NCBI GenBank assembly: GCA_963739625.1
Contig: CAVUAU010000015.1
Location: forward strand, 62,001-126,000
Direction of reading: 5' to 3'
Source: Salinimicrobium sp963739625
GTDB taxonomy: Bacteria > Bacteroidota > Bacteroidia > Flavobacteriales > Flavobacteriaceae
Length of the DNA stretch: 64,000 bases
Shown here: positions 7,793 to 16,878 of the stretch, piece after piece
Layout: the number at the start of each line of letters is the position of its first letter
How positions within the stretch are numbered: the first letter of the stretch is position 1
Made by a program: the position numbers and the translations under genes
Notes under the pieces: model-generated
Databases searched by the model: none
What the model saw: only the letters and a program-made list of their open reading frames with translations
Told to the model about the DNA's origin: nothing

Positions 7793-9277
7793 ATGATTTC
7801 ACATTTCCTGTCTTTGCAATGGAAGGCATTTACAAGATCTTCCAGTTTTGGAAAAAGCCTCGGTCTTAAGATCCTCATGGGTTTTGTGGCAGCTTATTTT
7901 TCTTTTGTTTTTCTTGTGCTGGGAATCAGCCTTTATCCTTTGCTCAGCGACGCGTTTCCTGAACGGGAGCCGGTTGAGGTGATAAACGAGCTTATTCTGG
8001 TTTGGCTGCTGTTGGAACTTTTCCTGCGCTTCATGCTGCAAACCCTGCCCGTGATGAACATCAAACCTTTGCTCACGGCGCCAATTCCGAAGATCAAGGT
8101 GGTGAATTACGTGCTCCTGAAGTCATTGTTTTCTTTTTTTAATTTTCTGCCCCTTCTGCTTATTGTACCCTTCGGAATCTTTGCCTGGCAAAAAGGTGAC
8201 TTTTCGGGTATCTCCATTTTCAGCTGGATGATAGCTGTTTATTCCCTGGACCTTACGGTCAATTATGCCAATTTTCTTCTGAAGAAAAAATTTGCAGATA
8301 ACCTGACTGCTTTATTGCCATATGTGGCCATAGCCGCTGTGCTGGTTGCCCTTCAATATTTTGATGTCTTTAGTACAACCGAAGTTTTTGGACTGGCACT
8401 TGATCAAATTCTCCTTTATCCATGGCTGGCGGTAATACCAGTACTTATCGCTTTTGGATTTTATAAATGGAATCAATATGTCCTGCTGAAGCGATTTTAC
8501 CTGGACGATTCTCTTAAGGGCAAGATACAGCAAGCCAATACACAAAATTTTGAATGGGTTAGGAAGTTTGGTGACATCGCGCCTTTTCTTCAGCTTGACC
8601 TGAAGCTTATCTGGAGAAATAAAAGGCCTAAAACCACTATTTTTCTTTCTCTGATTATCATGGGCTACGGCTTGATCTTTTATCCTAATGATCACTACCA
8701 GGAAATGCCCGCGATTTTTGTGTTCGTGGGAATCTTTATGACAGGGATCTTTATGATCAACTTTGGCCAATTCATTCCGGCCTGGGATGCTACTTATTAT
8801 TCTATGATGATGTCTCAAAACATTCCGCTGAAGAAATACCTGGCTTCCAAGGCCGGTCTAATAACCTTCAGTGTTATAGTACTTACCATTCTCACCACGC
8901 CTTATGCCTGGTTTGGCTGGAAGATACTTATCATTAATCTGGCCTGTGCCCTGTACAACATTGGTGTAAACGTACCTGTTTTGCTGTATGCCGGTTCTTT
9001 CAACCGAAAAAGGATCGACCTCGAAAAAAGCCCTTTTATGAACTACCAGGGCACGGGAGCGGCACAATGGATCGTAGGTCTGCCGCTTATGTTAGTGCCT
9101 ATCCTTCTCTTCTGGCTTACAAACAAATTCTTTTCTTATGAAATTGCGGTCGGTGTACTGGTGAGCCTTGGGATCATTGGAATATTATTCAGGAATAAAT
9201 TGATGAATCTCATTGAGCAGTCCTATCACAAAAGCAAATACGCGATGATTAGCGGGTTCAAAGAAACCGGCGACTAA
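7793..9277 (+). CDS. ABC transporter permease-like membrane protein (DUF5687-like)
   Basis: A 494-residue polytopic membrane protein starting MISHFLSLQWKAFTRS. The frame is open far upstream (to 7379) but that part overlaps the divergent reductase gene and the promoter box, so the ATG at 7793 is preferred. About ten to twelve hydrophobic segments are visible. It resembles the DUF5687 family, membrane partners of stand-alone ABC ATPases in Bacteroidota, and an ABC ATPase follows after 10 nt. Together they should form an ABC-2 style exporter; the substrate is unknown. Confidence 0.8.
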   Translation: MISHFLSLQWKAFTRSSSFGKSLGLKILMGFVAAYFSFVFLVLGISLYPLLSDAFPEREPVEVINELILVWLLLELFLRFMLQTLPVMNIKPLLTAPIPKIKVVNYVLLKSLFSFFNFLPLLLIVPFGIFAWQKGDFSGISIFSWMIAVYSLDLTVNYANFLLKKKFADNLTALLPYVAIAAVLVALQYFDVFSTTEVFGLALDQILLYPWLAVIPVLIAFGFYKWNQYVLLKRFYLDDSLKGKIQQANTQNFEWVRKFGDIAPFLQLDLKLIWRNKRPKTTIFLSLIIMGYGLIFYPNDHYQEMPAIFVFVGIFMTGIFMINFGQFIPAWDATYYSMMMSQNIPLKKYLASKAGLITFSVIVLTILTTPYAWFGWKILIINLACALYNIGVNVPVLLYAGSFNRKRIDLEKSPFMNYQGTGAAQWIVGLPLMLVPILLFWLTNKFFSYEIAVGVLVSLGIIGILFRNKLMNLIEQSYHKSKYAMISGFKETGD

Positions 9278-9287
9278 ACCAGGAACT

Positions 9288-9998
9288 ATGATAACAGTTA
9301 CCAATCTTTCGAAAGTATATAATGGGACCAGCGTCCTGCATATCCCGCATCTTGAAATTCCACAGGGCCAGAGTTTTGGGCTTGTTGGAAACAATGGTGC
9401 CGGTAAAACCACATTTTTCAGTCTGCTGCTGGACCTCATTCAGCCAACGACAGGCAGCGTTTTTAGTAATGAGATCACGGTTAACGAAAGTGAAGCATGG
9501 AAACCCTTTACCTCTTCGTTCATTGATGAAAGTTTTTTAATAGGCTATCTTACCCCGGAAGAATATTTTTACTTCATTGGCGAACTTCGGAATCAAAATA
9601 AGGCCGATGTAGCTGCTTTTCTGAAGGACTTCGAAGATTTCTTCAATGGAGAGATCATTGGGAGAAGGAAATATTTGCGAGATCTCTCAAAGGGGAACCA
9701 AAAGAAAGTGGGGATTGTTGCCGCTCTCATTGGTAATCCTGAAGTGGTTATCCTCGATGAACCTTTTGCGAACCTTGATCCTACGACGCAAATTAGGCTA
9801 AAGACCCTCATAAAACAACTTTCTGCCAAACCTGAGCTTACTATACTTATCTCGAGCCATGATCTCATTCATGTTACAGAAGTGTGTGAGCGCATAGTCG
9901 TTCTTGACAAGGGAGAAATTGTCAATGACATCAAAACTTCTGAAGCTACCCTAAAAGAGCTGGAGCAGTATTTTGCCGGGGAACATGTAAACCAATAG
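9288..9998 (+). CDS. ABC transporter ATP-binding protein
   Basis: A 236-residue nucleotide-binding subunit that powers the preceding membrane protein. Walker A GNNGAGKTT is near residues 34-42, the signature region LSKGNQKKVG near 134-143 and Walker B VVILDEP near 154-160, followed by a switch histidine (SSHD). The signature is the degenerate LSKGN form seen in ABC-2 exporter ATPases rather than LSGGQ. It is 10 nt downstream of the permease gene and 11 nt upstream of a small secreted protein gene, so the three may be one transcript. Confidence 0.92.
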   Translation: MITVTNLSKVYNGTSVLHIPHLEIPQGQSFGLVGNNGAGKTTFFSLLLDLIQPTTGSVFSNEITVNESEAWKPFTSSFIDESFLIGYLTPEEYFYFIGELRNQNKADVAAFLKDFEDFFNGEIIGRRKYLRDLSKGNQKKVGIVAALIGNPEVVILDEPFANLDPTTQIRLKTLIKQLSAKPELTILISSHDLIHVTEVCERIVVLDKGEIVNDIKTSEATLKELEQYFAGEHVNQ

Positions 9999-10009
9999 AA
10001 TTCCACAAA

Positions 10010-10450
10010 ATGATGAAATTTCTTCTCCTTATTTTCTTGATTTCCGGTTCAAGTATGGCTTTTGCCCAGGATTCATACAACAAGAATATAGACATTCCTT
10101 CCCTTGAGCAAGTAGAGCAGCCAGCCCTGGCCAGACGCTGTGATCGCAAAGGAACTACTAAGGATCAATTGAAATGTACCTTAGATTATATCAATGATTA
10201 CGTCAACAGGCATTTCAACACCAGCCTGGTCGCCAATCTTATGAAGACTGACCACGTGGATCTAAAAGCCCATTTCCTAATTAGCCCGGAAGGGAAAGTA
10301 GTAGATGTGGTCGCGAGTGGAGGTCCCGAGAGAGTGAATTCCCACCTTGTAAAAGTACTACGCTCTCTTAAAGATTTTGAACCGGCCATGCGAGATGGAA
10401 AGGCTATAGCTGTTTCTCATTCTGTGTCGCTGTCTATGAAGTTTTTTTGA
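10010..10450 (+). CDS. Secreted protein with TonB C-terminal-like domain
   Basis: A 146-residue protein with a clear signal peptide (MKFLLLIFLISGSSMAFAQ, cleavage after AFA) and a mature part containing ISPEGKVVDVVASGGPERVN followed by a helix and a beta strand, a pattern like the TonB C-terminal fold used by many short periplasmic proteins in flavobacteria. Two ATGs lie in tandem at 10010 and 10013; either may be used. It follows the ABC ATPase gene by 11 nt. No partner or function can be named. Confidence 0.65.
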   Translation: MMKFLLLIFLISGSSMAFAQDSYNKNIDIPSLEQVEQPALARRCDRKGTTKDQLKCTLDYINDYVNRHFNTSLVANLMKTDHVDLKAHFLISPEGKVVDVVASGGPERVNSHLVKVLRSLKDFEPAMRDGKAIAVSHSVSLSMKFF

Positions 10451-10572
10451 TAAGCAGATTGGAATTTGAAAATCCTGAATTTTCTTCCCTTATTCCAGCA
10501 CAGTTCTTTTAACCCTCTGTTGTTCCCGCTCAAAAGGTGGAAAAAAAAACCTATTTTTACCTTTCGCAATAA

Positions 10573-10580
10573 TATTTTTG
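10573..10580 (+). promoter_or_regulatory. -7 promoter box for sprE and downstream genes
   Basis: TATTTTTG matches TAnnTTTG, 41 nt upstream of the TTG start at 10622. The 171-nt gap between 10450 and 10622 otherwise shows only A/T-rich sequence. Confidence 0.5.
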
Positions 10581-10621
10581 GCGAACATCAGTTAATCTAA
10601 AACAACTAAGAACCTGTTGAA

Positions 10622-13219
10622 TTGAAAGCTTTCAAAAAGGTACTTTTACTGCTGCTTTTGGCGGTGGTCTTCTCCAACTGCTCAAGAAAGAAAAACACCT
10701 TTTTGAGTCGTAACTGGCATGCCGTGACTGCGGAATACAACACCTTATTCAATGGCAATGTGGCGCTGCAGCTGGGTATTGAACAACTCAATGAAACTTA
10801 CCAGGACAATTATTGGGAGCTCCTTCCGGTTGAGCGCATGCAACTGAATGAAACGGTACTGGCGCCGGGGGAAAACGTCAATCCTAATTTTGTTGTAGCC
10901 GAAGAAAAAGCGGTTAAAGCCATCCAGCGGCACTCTATGCTCCTGGACAATTCAGAAAAGAATCCGCAGATAGACGAGGCTTACCTTTTGCTGGGAAAGG
11001 CTCGTTACTATGATCAGCGTTTTGTTCCTGCCCTTGAAGCCTTCAATTATGTGCTGCACAAGTACCCGCTTAGCAATACGATCAATGAGGCGAAAATATG
11101 GCGGGAGAAAACCAATATGCGCCTGGAATTCAATGAACTTGCCATAAAGAACCTAAAAAAGGTACTGAAGGATGAGAATCTTGAAAAGCAAAACAGGGCA
11201 AATGCTTTGGCGACTATCGCGCAGGCATATATTAATGTTGGCGCTCTGGACACTGCGGTGACTAAGATAAGAGATGCAGCCCGCTTTACGGGAGATAAAG
11301 ATCAACAGGGACGTTACTGGTTCATAACCGGCCAGCTTTACACCAGGTTAGGCAAAAAAGACAGTGCCAATCTTGCTTTTGATGAGGTATTAGATCTTAA
11401 CCGGAAGACTCCGCGTATCTACTTGATCAATTCAGAAATCGCTAAACTTCAGAACACCGACCTCACTTTTGCAGAAAAAGCAGTAGTACTCGAGCGTTTG
11501 ATACAGCTTTCAAAAAACCGGGAAAACAGACCTTTTCTTGACAAAATATATTTTCAACTGGCCGAATTCCATTATAACCAGGATTCTACCCGGCTTGCTG
11601 TACAATATTATAACCGCTCCTTACAGGAACCCTCCCAAAACCTTTACCTGCAGTCCCTTGATTATCAAACCCTGGGGAATATTAATTTCGACGCTGCCAA
11701 CTTTGAAGTTGCCGGGGCCTATTACGACAGTACGCTTGAAAAGCTTGCGCAAAACACGAGGGAGTACAGACTTATTAAAAAGAAGAGAGACAACCTGAAC
11801 GATGTCATCTTCTATGAAAACCTGGCGCGCAACAATGACAGCATACTTCATTTGGCATCACTTTCAGAAGAGGAGCAACTGCAGGTCTTTAAAGACTATA
11901 CCGCCGGGCTCAAGGAAAAAGCTTTGAGTGAAGCCGAAAAACCGGCTCAGCAAGAGGCGGCGACCAACTTCTTTGAGAAAAAGCGCAACCCGGGTATGCC
12001 GGGGGTGCCGCCAACACCGGGAAACTCTTTTTATTTTTATAATCCTACTACCGTAGCCTATGGAAAGCAGGAATTCTTTAGGTTATGGGGTGAAAGAAAG
12101 CTTGCTGACAACTGGCGTACCGGCAGCGATATGAATTTCTCATCAAATCTAGATTCAATCGGCCGCGTGGAAGTTGTGGAAAACAATCCCATGTATGACC
12201 CCGCAGCTTATCTCGCAAAGATCCCTAAAGATCCAACTGTTCTGGATAGCTTATCTCAGGAGCTCAATTATGCCAATTATCAACTGGGTTTGATCTATAG
12301 GGAAAAGTTCAACGAAAATGAACTGGCGGCACAGCGGCTCGAGGCAATGCTGGCAAATAATCCACAGGAAAGACTGCTTATTCCGGCAAAATACAACCTC
12401 TACAAGATCTATACAGAAATGGGAGAAACTGCCAGAGCACAGTCCCTCAAAAATGACATTATCGTTGGTTATCCGGATTCCAGGTATGCGGCAATTTTGA
12501 AAAACCCCGAGAGCCTTCGGCTAGACGAGAATAATCCCACAGCTCTTTACGGGGCTTTGTATAAAAAATATGAGGCGCAGAAGTACCGGGAAGTTCTATC
12601 GGAAAGTGACCGGCTGATAGCCGATTTTTCCGGAGATGAGATTGTTCCAAAACTGGAATTGCTAAAGGCTATGGCTGCGGGAAGGTTATATGGATTTGAA
12701 AGCTACAGGGAAAACTTGAATTATGTTGCGCTTAATTATCCACAGGCTGTCGAAGGAAAAAAAGCCCAGGAACTGCTTACCAATGCACTCCCCGGAATGG
12801 CAGACAGCAGCTTCAAAAATGACACTTTAAGCACGTCTTACAAATTAGTCTTTCCGTTTGAGGCAACTGCTTCCGAAGAGATAGAGGGACTTAAAGAGAA
12901 ACTTAAGCAAACCGTTGAGGAGCTTGGGTACAACGACATAACGATCTCTGTAGATGTTTATAATGCAGAACAAAGGTTTGTAGTGGTGCATGGATTTTCT
13001 TCCAAAGAGAGGGCGCAGGGTTTTGCCGAATTACTTTCAAAAAACGAGAAATACCGGGTTGACAAAAAATCTTTTTATATTTCGGCCGAGAATTACAGGA
13101 TTGCCCAAATCCATAAAAATATTTCAACCTACTTAGAAACCTTAAATCCCCAAGCCCCCGATGTTCTCACCCGAAAAGAAAACCAAACCGACAAACGAAG
13201 CCAGCAAGGAGCAGAATAA
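10622..13219 (+). CDS. sprE: Gliding motility / type IX secretion TPR lipoprotein SprE (PorW)
   Basis: An 865-residue outer-envelope lipoprotein. The N-terminus is a lipoprotein signal (LLLLLLAVVFSNCSRKKN, lipid Cys at residue 20), followed by many TPR-like helical pairs and a C-terminal region. The motifs SRNWHAVTAEYNTLFNGN and YLLGKARYYDQRFVPALEAF are characteristic of SprE/PorW, which is needed for type IX protein secretion and gliding in flavobacteria. The start codon is a TTG at 10622; no in-frame ATG gives a signal peptide. Its last 59 nt overlap the bactofilin gene. Confidence 0.9.
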   Translation: MKAFKKVLLLLLLAVVFSNCSRKKNTFLSRNWHAVTAEYNTLFNGNVALQLGIEQLNETYQDNYWELLPVERMQLNETVLAPGENVNPNFVVAEEKAVKAIQRHSMLLDNSEKNPQIDEAYLLLGKARYYDQRFVPALEAFNYVLHKYPLSNTINEAKIWREKTNMRLEFNELAIKNLKKVLKDENLEKQNRANALATIAQAYINVGALDTAVTKIRDAARFTGDKDQQGRYWFITGQLYTRLGKKDSANLAFDEVLDLNRKTPRIYLINSEIAKLQNTDLTFAEKAVVLERLIQLSKNRENRPFLDKIYFQLAEFHYNQDSTRLAVQYYNRSLQEPSQNLYLQSLDYQTLGNINFDAANFEVAGAYYDSTLEKLAQNTREYRLIKKKRDNLNDVIFYENLARNNDSILHLASLSEEEQLQVFKDYTAGLKEKALSEAEKPAQQEAATNFFEKKRNPGMPGVPPTPGNSFYFYNPTTVAYGKQEFFRLWGERKLADNWRTGSDMNFSSNLDSIGRVEVVENNPMYDPAAYLAKIPKDPTVLDSLSQELNYANYQLGLIYREKFNENELAAQRLEAMLANNPQERLLIPAKYNLYKIYTEMGETARAQSLKNDIIVGYPDSRYAAILKNPESLRLDENNPTALYGALYKKYEAQKYREVLSESDRLIADFSGDEIVPKLELLKAMAAGRLYGFESYRENLNYVALNYPQAVEGKKAQELLTNALPGMADSSFKNDTLSTSYKLVFPFEATASEEIEGLKEKLKQTVEELGYNDITISVDVYNAEQRFVVVHGFSSKERAQGFAELLSKNEKYRVDKKSFYISAENYRIAQIHKNISTYLETLNPQAPDVLTRKENQTDKRSQQGAE

Positions 13220-13574
13220 AATTGCACAAGGCACCAAGATCACCGGAAATATTGAAGCCAAAGGCGGTTTTAGAATAGACGGCACTGTAGAAGGTTCCAT
13301 CAAGACACCCGGAAAAGTTGTTATTGGCAAAGAAGGCTTTGTTAAAGGCGACCTGGAATGTGAAAATGCCGATATTGAAGGGAAATTCCTGGGAAACATT
13401 AAAATATCGGCTACCCTTAGCCTTAGAAGCAGCGCTTTTATAGAAGGTGAGGCCATAGTTGGTAAACTGGCAGTGGAGCCGGGAGCGACTTTTAATGCCA
13501 CCTGCACGATGAAAGGCGCAATGAAAACCATAAACAATGGAAGAGAAGAAAAACGACAAGAAAAATCAGCTTAA
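13161..13574 (+). CDS. Bactofilin (polymer-forming cytoskeletal protein)
   Basis: A 137-residue protein whose centre is a right-handed beta-helix built of short repeats: GTKITGNIEAKGGFRIDGTV, EGSIKTPGKVVIGKEG, KGDLECENADIEGKFLGNI. Unstructured charged tails flank the core, as in bactofilins, which polymerise without nucleotide and organise cell-wall or envelope processes at the membrane. The gene starts inside sprE (59-nt overlap) and its 3' end overlaps atpZ by 38 nt, so translation of the three is probably coupled. Confidence 0.92.
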   Translation: MFSPEKKTKPTNEASKEQNKIAQGTKITGNIEAKGGFRIDGTVEGSIKTPGKVVIGKEGFVKGDLECENADIEGKFLGNIKISATLSLRSSAFIEGEAIVGKLAVEPGATFNATCTMKGAMKTINNGREEKRQEKSA

Positions 13575-13764
13575 GAACTGGGCGATATTTTCCGGTATAG
13601 CCTTTCAAATGGGCGCGACCATATTTGTTTGTGCCTGGATAGGCAAGAAGCTGGATGAGCGTTATCCTTCAGGTCGTAACTGGTTTACCATTGGCTTTGT
13701 TCTTTTTGGCCTTGTCGCCTCTGTTTATGTTGTGCTCAAGCAGCTAAAACGCTATAATAAATAG
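13537..13764 (+). CDS. atpZ: AtpZ/AtpI family F0F1 ATPase accessory membrane protein
   Basis: A 75-residue protein with a basic N-terminus and two membrane helices (IFSGIAFQMGATIFVCAWIG and FTIGFVLFGLVASVYVVLK). The IGKKLDERYP linker between them is typical of AtpZ-like proteins found just upstream of ATP synthase genes, which are proposed to help c-ring assembly or Mg2+ supply. It overlaps the bactofilin gene by 38 nt and is followed 5 nt later by another membrane protein gene. Confidence 0.85.
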   Translation: MEEKKNDKKNQLKNWAIFSGIAFQMGATIFVCAWIGKKLDERYPSGRNWFTIGFVLFGLVASVYVVLKQLKRYNK

Positions 13765-13769
13765 CTTTT

Positions 13770-14162
13770 ATGCTCAAACACCTTCTTCGTTTTTCCTTTC
13801 TTCTGCTATTTTCTGCGGGTGTTGTTTATGCGCTGCATGTTTACATCTACAGGCAAATTTCTTCGGAAGATTTGATGCCGCTTATCAATTTCGCCTACAA
13901 GTTCAATGTAGGGATCACCTTCTTGTTTGGTAGTACGATCATTTTTGCCAGCGAGAAGCTAAAAGAGCAATTGGGCTTTATCTTTTTAATAAGTACAGCG
14001 GTGAAATTGGGCATTTTTGTGTTCCTTATTAACACCACCGGATTTGACATTGGAAAATCTGTATTTCTGCATTTTTTTATTCCTTACGTCGTGTGCGTGG
14101 TCATCGAAATCGTTTACGTAATTAGGATACTCAACGGCGCTAACTTCACAGAAGACAATTGA
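13770..14162 (+). CDS. Membrane protein of the ATP synthase operon (DUF6168-like)
   Basis: A 130-residue protein with four hydrophobic helices: LLRFSFLLLFSAGVVYAL, FNVGITFLFGSTIIFA, LGFIFLISTAVKLGIFVFLI and FFIPYVVCVVIEIVYVIRIL. The four-helix layout and its position between atpZ and atpB match the place of AtpI in other bacteria, so it may be the functional counterpart of AtpI. The DUF6168 label is from memory. It is separated from atpB by a new promoter box. Confidence 0.72.
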   Translation: MLKHLLRFSFLLLFSAGVVYALHVYIYRQISSEDLMPLINFAYKFNVGITFLFGSTIIFASEKLKEQLGFIFLISTAVKLGIFVFLINTTGFDIGKSVFLHFFIPYVVCVVIEIVYVIRILNGANFTEDN

Positions 14163-14227
14163 TTAGCGGGTTTTAAGGCCAAAAAAACAAAAGCGTCTTT
14201 AGAGGTATTTTTTTTCGTTTAATTATG

Positions 14228-14235
14228 TACATTTG
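14228..14235 (+). promoter_or_regulatory. -7 promoter box for the main ATP synthase operon
   Basis: TACATTTG matches TAnnTTTG, 34 nt upstream of the atpB ATG at 14269, within a 106-nt A/T-rich gap. It would allow strong expression of atpBEFHA independent of the sprE transcript. Confidence 0.6.
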
Positions 14236-14268
14236 CACCCAAATTAAAGGACTGAAATTTACCTGAAA

Positions 14269-15445
14269 ATGCAAAAGGAAAACGTTGCGAAATTTTTTTT
14301 AGCCTGCCTTTTTACGTTTGTGTCTCTTAGCACACAGGCAAATCCCATCCAGGAAGAAGGTCATGAGCAAGAGCCCAGTACGCAAGAGGCGCATGCCGAA
14401 ACCGGGGGAGATGCAAAAGTCAATACCCGTGAAGAAGTTCAGGAGTATATTGACCATCACCTTAAAGACTCTCATTACGTAACCTTTTATTCTGATGCTG
14501 AGGAAGGTACTCATGCTGGTTTTCCGCTTCCGGTGATCCTTTGGGACAATGGCTTAAAAGTCTTTTCTGCAGGTAAATTCCACCACGGGGAAGAGATCGC
14601 TGAGGTTGACGGAAATTACTACCGTCTTTACCACACCAAGATCTACAAAACCAACGCCGAAGGTGAGATCTTCTATGGTGAGGGGCACCACCACGCAAAT
14701 GCAGAGCACGAATTCCCGACAAACGAGCGCCCGCTTGACCTTTCGCTCACCAAGAACGTGATCACCATGATCCTTGTAGCTATCATCATGTTCCTGCTGT
14801 TTAGCTCGCTTGCCAAAAATTACAAAAAACGACCTATTCCAACGAAGTTCAACCGTGTTCTTGAGCCTCTTGTGATCTACGTTCGGGATGATATTGCCAA
14901 GCCGAACATTGGGCCTAAATATCGAAAATATACAGGTTTCCTTTTGACCGTCTTCTTCTTTCATCTGGATCCTCAACCTGCTTGGAATGACTCCGCTTGG
15001 GGTGAACGTAACAGGTAACATCGCCGTGACTTTCGCTTTAGCACTTGTAACTTTTACAATTGTACAGTTCAGCGGAAATAAAGACTACTGGAAACACATT
15101 TTTTGGATGCCGGGTGTGCCGTGGCCAATGAAGATCGTTCTTGCGCCAATCGAGGTGCTGGGAATGTTCACCAAGCCATTCGCCTTGATGATCCGACTTT
15201 TTGCCAACATGACCGCAGGTCACGTGGTAGTAATGACGCTTTTAGGATTGATCGTGGTATTCCAGAACTGGATCGCAGGACCTGCTTTCTTTGGCTTTAC
15301 CATCTTCATCTCGGTAATCGAATTGCTTGTAGCATTTCTACAGGCCTATATCTTCACTTTGTTGAGCGCGCTTTATATTGGAATGGCGATCGAAGAACAC
15401 GACCACCATCATCCAGCCGACAACGAAGATATCCCCGTAATATAA
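14269..15445 (+). CDS. atpB: ATP synthase subunit a, interrupted by a one-base frameshift
   Basis: Subunit a of the F0 proton channel. The first frame (14269-15018) has a signal peptide (FFLACLFTFVSLSTQA) and a histidine-rich extracytoplasmic extension, both normal for Bacteroidota subunit a, then the first membrane helices. Near 14959-14961 the frame is lost: removing one T from CTTCTTTCATC restores FFIWILNLLGMTPLGVNVTG and joins the second part (to 15445), which carries the conserved MIRLFANMTAGHV with the essential Arg and the terminal LQAYIFTLLSALYIGMA. The gene is essential in most bacteria and both halves are well conserved, so an error in the sequence is more likely than real loss. Confidence 0.85.
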
Positions 15446-15490
15446 TTTTAGAACCTAAATAAGAGTAAGTTTAATTTTTAATAACTAAAT

Positions 15491-15688
15491 ATGGAAACCT
15501 TAAATTTAGATTTGATTGGAGCCGGTTTAATCATCATTGGTGCTGGTATCGGTCTTGGTAAAATTGGTGGTGCTGCAATGGAAGGTATTGCACGTCAACC
15601 AGAAGCTGCCGGAAAGATCCAAACTGCAATGATTATTATCGCTGCGCTTTTGGAAGGTGTTGCTTTCGCCGCACTTTTCGCAGTGTAA
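15491..15688 (+). CDS. atpE: ATP synthase subunit c
   Basis: A 65-residue hairpin protein forming the rotating c-ring. Two helices flank the polar loop ARQPEAAGK; the proton-carrying Glu is residue 55 in AALLEGVAFAALF. The glycine-rich first helix (GAGIGLGKIGGAAMEG) is typical. The polar residues that accompany Na+-binding c-rings are not evident, so proton coupling is likely. The gene lies 45 nt after atpB and 88 nt before atpF; the latter gap holds a strong hairpin. Confidence 0.96.
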   Translation: METLNLDLIGAGLIIIGAGIGLGKIGGAAMEGIARQPEAAGKIQTAMIIIAALLEGVAFAALFAV

Positions 15689-15701
15689 TCAAAAAAGAAA
15701 G

Positions 15702-15734
15702 TCAAGCTTTGCAGCGGTTGGCTGCAAGGCTTGA
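15702..15734 (+). promoter_or_regulatory. Stable mRNA hairpin between atpE and atpF
   Basis: A 14-bp stem (TCAAGCTTTGCAGC against GCTGCAAGGCTTGA, with one G-U pair) encloses a 5-base loop. There is no U-run after it, so it is not a typical terminator. It sits directly downstream of atpE, whose product is needed in about ten copies per complex, so it may protect the atpE 3' end from decay or reduce read-through into atpF. This function is inferred. Confidence 0.6.
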
Positions 15735-15776
15735 TTACTTATTATTAAAATTAGACGATAGAAGAAATAAAGTAAT

Positions 15777-16277
15777 ATGGAAAAGTTAATCAACGATTTT
15801 TCTTTTGGATTGTTCTTTTGGCAGATCATTGTTCTTGTAGTTCTTATCATTCTGCTGAAGAAATTTGCCTGGAAACCAATCCTGGATGCTCTTAATGACA
15901 GGGAGCAGGGAATTCAGGATGCTCTTGATTCTGCAGAAAATGCAAGAAAAGAGATGCAAAACCTGAAGGCCGATAATGAGAATCTTCTTAAAGAGGCCCG
16001 TATTGAGCGTGACAGCATGATCAAAGAGGCGCGTGAGATCAAAGAAAAAATGATCAATGAGGCCAAAGAAGAGGCACGTGAAGAAGGTGATAAAATGATC
16101 GCACAGGCAAAAGCTACTATTCAGAATGAAAAGAACGCGGCCCTTGCAGATATTAAAAACCAGGTGGCTACGCTTTCTATGCAGATCGCCGAGAAAGTTG
16201 TTCGCGAAAACCTTTCTTCTCAGGCAAAACAGGAAAAGCTTGTGGAAGACATGCTTGATGATGTAACCCTAAACTAA
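15777..16277 (+). CDS. atpF: ATP synthase subunit b
   Basis: A 166-residue stator subunit with one N-terminal membrane helix (FGLFFWQIIVLVVLIILLKK) and a long charged coiled coil (ILDALNDREQGIQDALDSAE onward), ending in a conserved amphipathic tail that contacts subunit delta. FAWKPI after the membrane helix is the family hallmark. It is followed 4 nt later by atpH. Confidence 0.95.
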   Translation: MEKLINDFSFGLFFWQIIVLVVLIILLKKFAWKPILDALNDREQGIQDALDSAENARKEMQNLKADNENLLKEARIERDSMIKEAREIKEKMINEAKEEAREEGDKMIAQAKATIQNEKNAALADIKNQVATLSMQIAEKVVRENLSSQAKQEKLVEDMLDDVTLN

Positions 16278-16281
16278 GAAG

Positions 16282-16839
16282 ATGAAGGGAAGCAGAGCAG
16301 CAGTACGATATGCCAAAGCCGTTTTGGACCTGGCAAAGGACAATAATGTTACCAAAGAGGTCAATGATGACATGGTGCTCATCACCGAAACTATGGATAG
16401 CAGCGGTGAGCTTAGAACTTTTCTTGGAAGCCCTGTGATCAAGGATCAGATTAAAAGGAGCGCTCTTACAGAGATCTTCAAAGATGTGAACGGAGTGACT
16501 TCCGGATTATTCAGGATCCTTTTGGAAAACAATAGAATTGATATTCTTTTCCAGGTGGCTTCGAAATATAAAGAGCAGTACAATGCGATGAATGGGGTAC
16601 AGGTAGCCAAAGTGACCACTGCATTTCCGTTGACACCAATGCTCGAGGCGAAGATTCAGAAAAAGGTAAAGCAACTTACCGGCAATGAGGCTGAGATCAA
16701 AAATATCATTGATGAAAGCATCATTGGTGGGTTCATTCTAAGGGTTGGTGATATTCAGTACAACGGAAGTGTGAAAGCACAGCTCACCGGCCTGGCAAGG
16801 GAATTTAAAAACAATACATACGTTTCAAAATTTAATTAA
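16282..16839 (+). CDS. atpH: ATP synthase subunit delta
   Basis: A 185-residue stator subunit (OSCP homologue) linking the F1 head to subunit b. It starts MKGSRAAVRYAKAVLDLAKD, has the helical N-terminal domain, and ends with the family motif DESIIGGFILRVGDIQYNGS near residues 150-170. The gene is 4 nt downstream of atpF and 39 nt upstream of atpA. Confidence 0.95.
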   Translation: MKGSRAAVRYAKAVLDLAKDNNVTKEVNDDMVLITETMDSSGELRTFLGSPVIKDQIKRSALTEIFKDVNGVTSGLFRILLENNRIDILFQVASKYKEQYNAMNGVQVAKVTTAFPLTPMLEAKIQKKVKQLTGNEAEIKNIIDESIIGGFILRVGDIQYNGSVKAQLTGLAREFKNNTYVSKFN

Positions 16840-16878
16840 AACAGTTGCGCCCGGGCGTAGCATTTTATTCTAAATATT

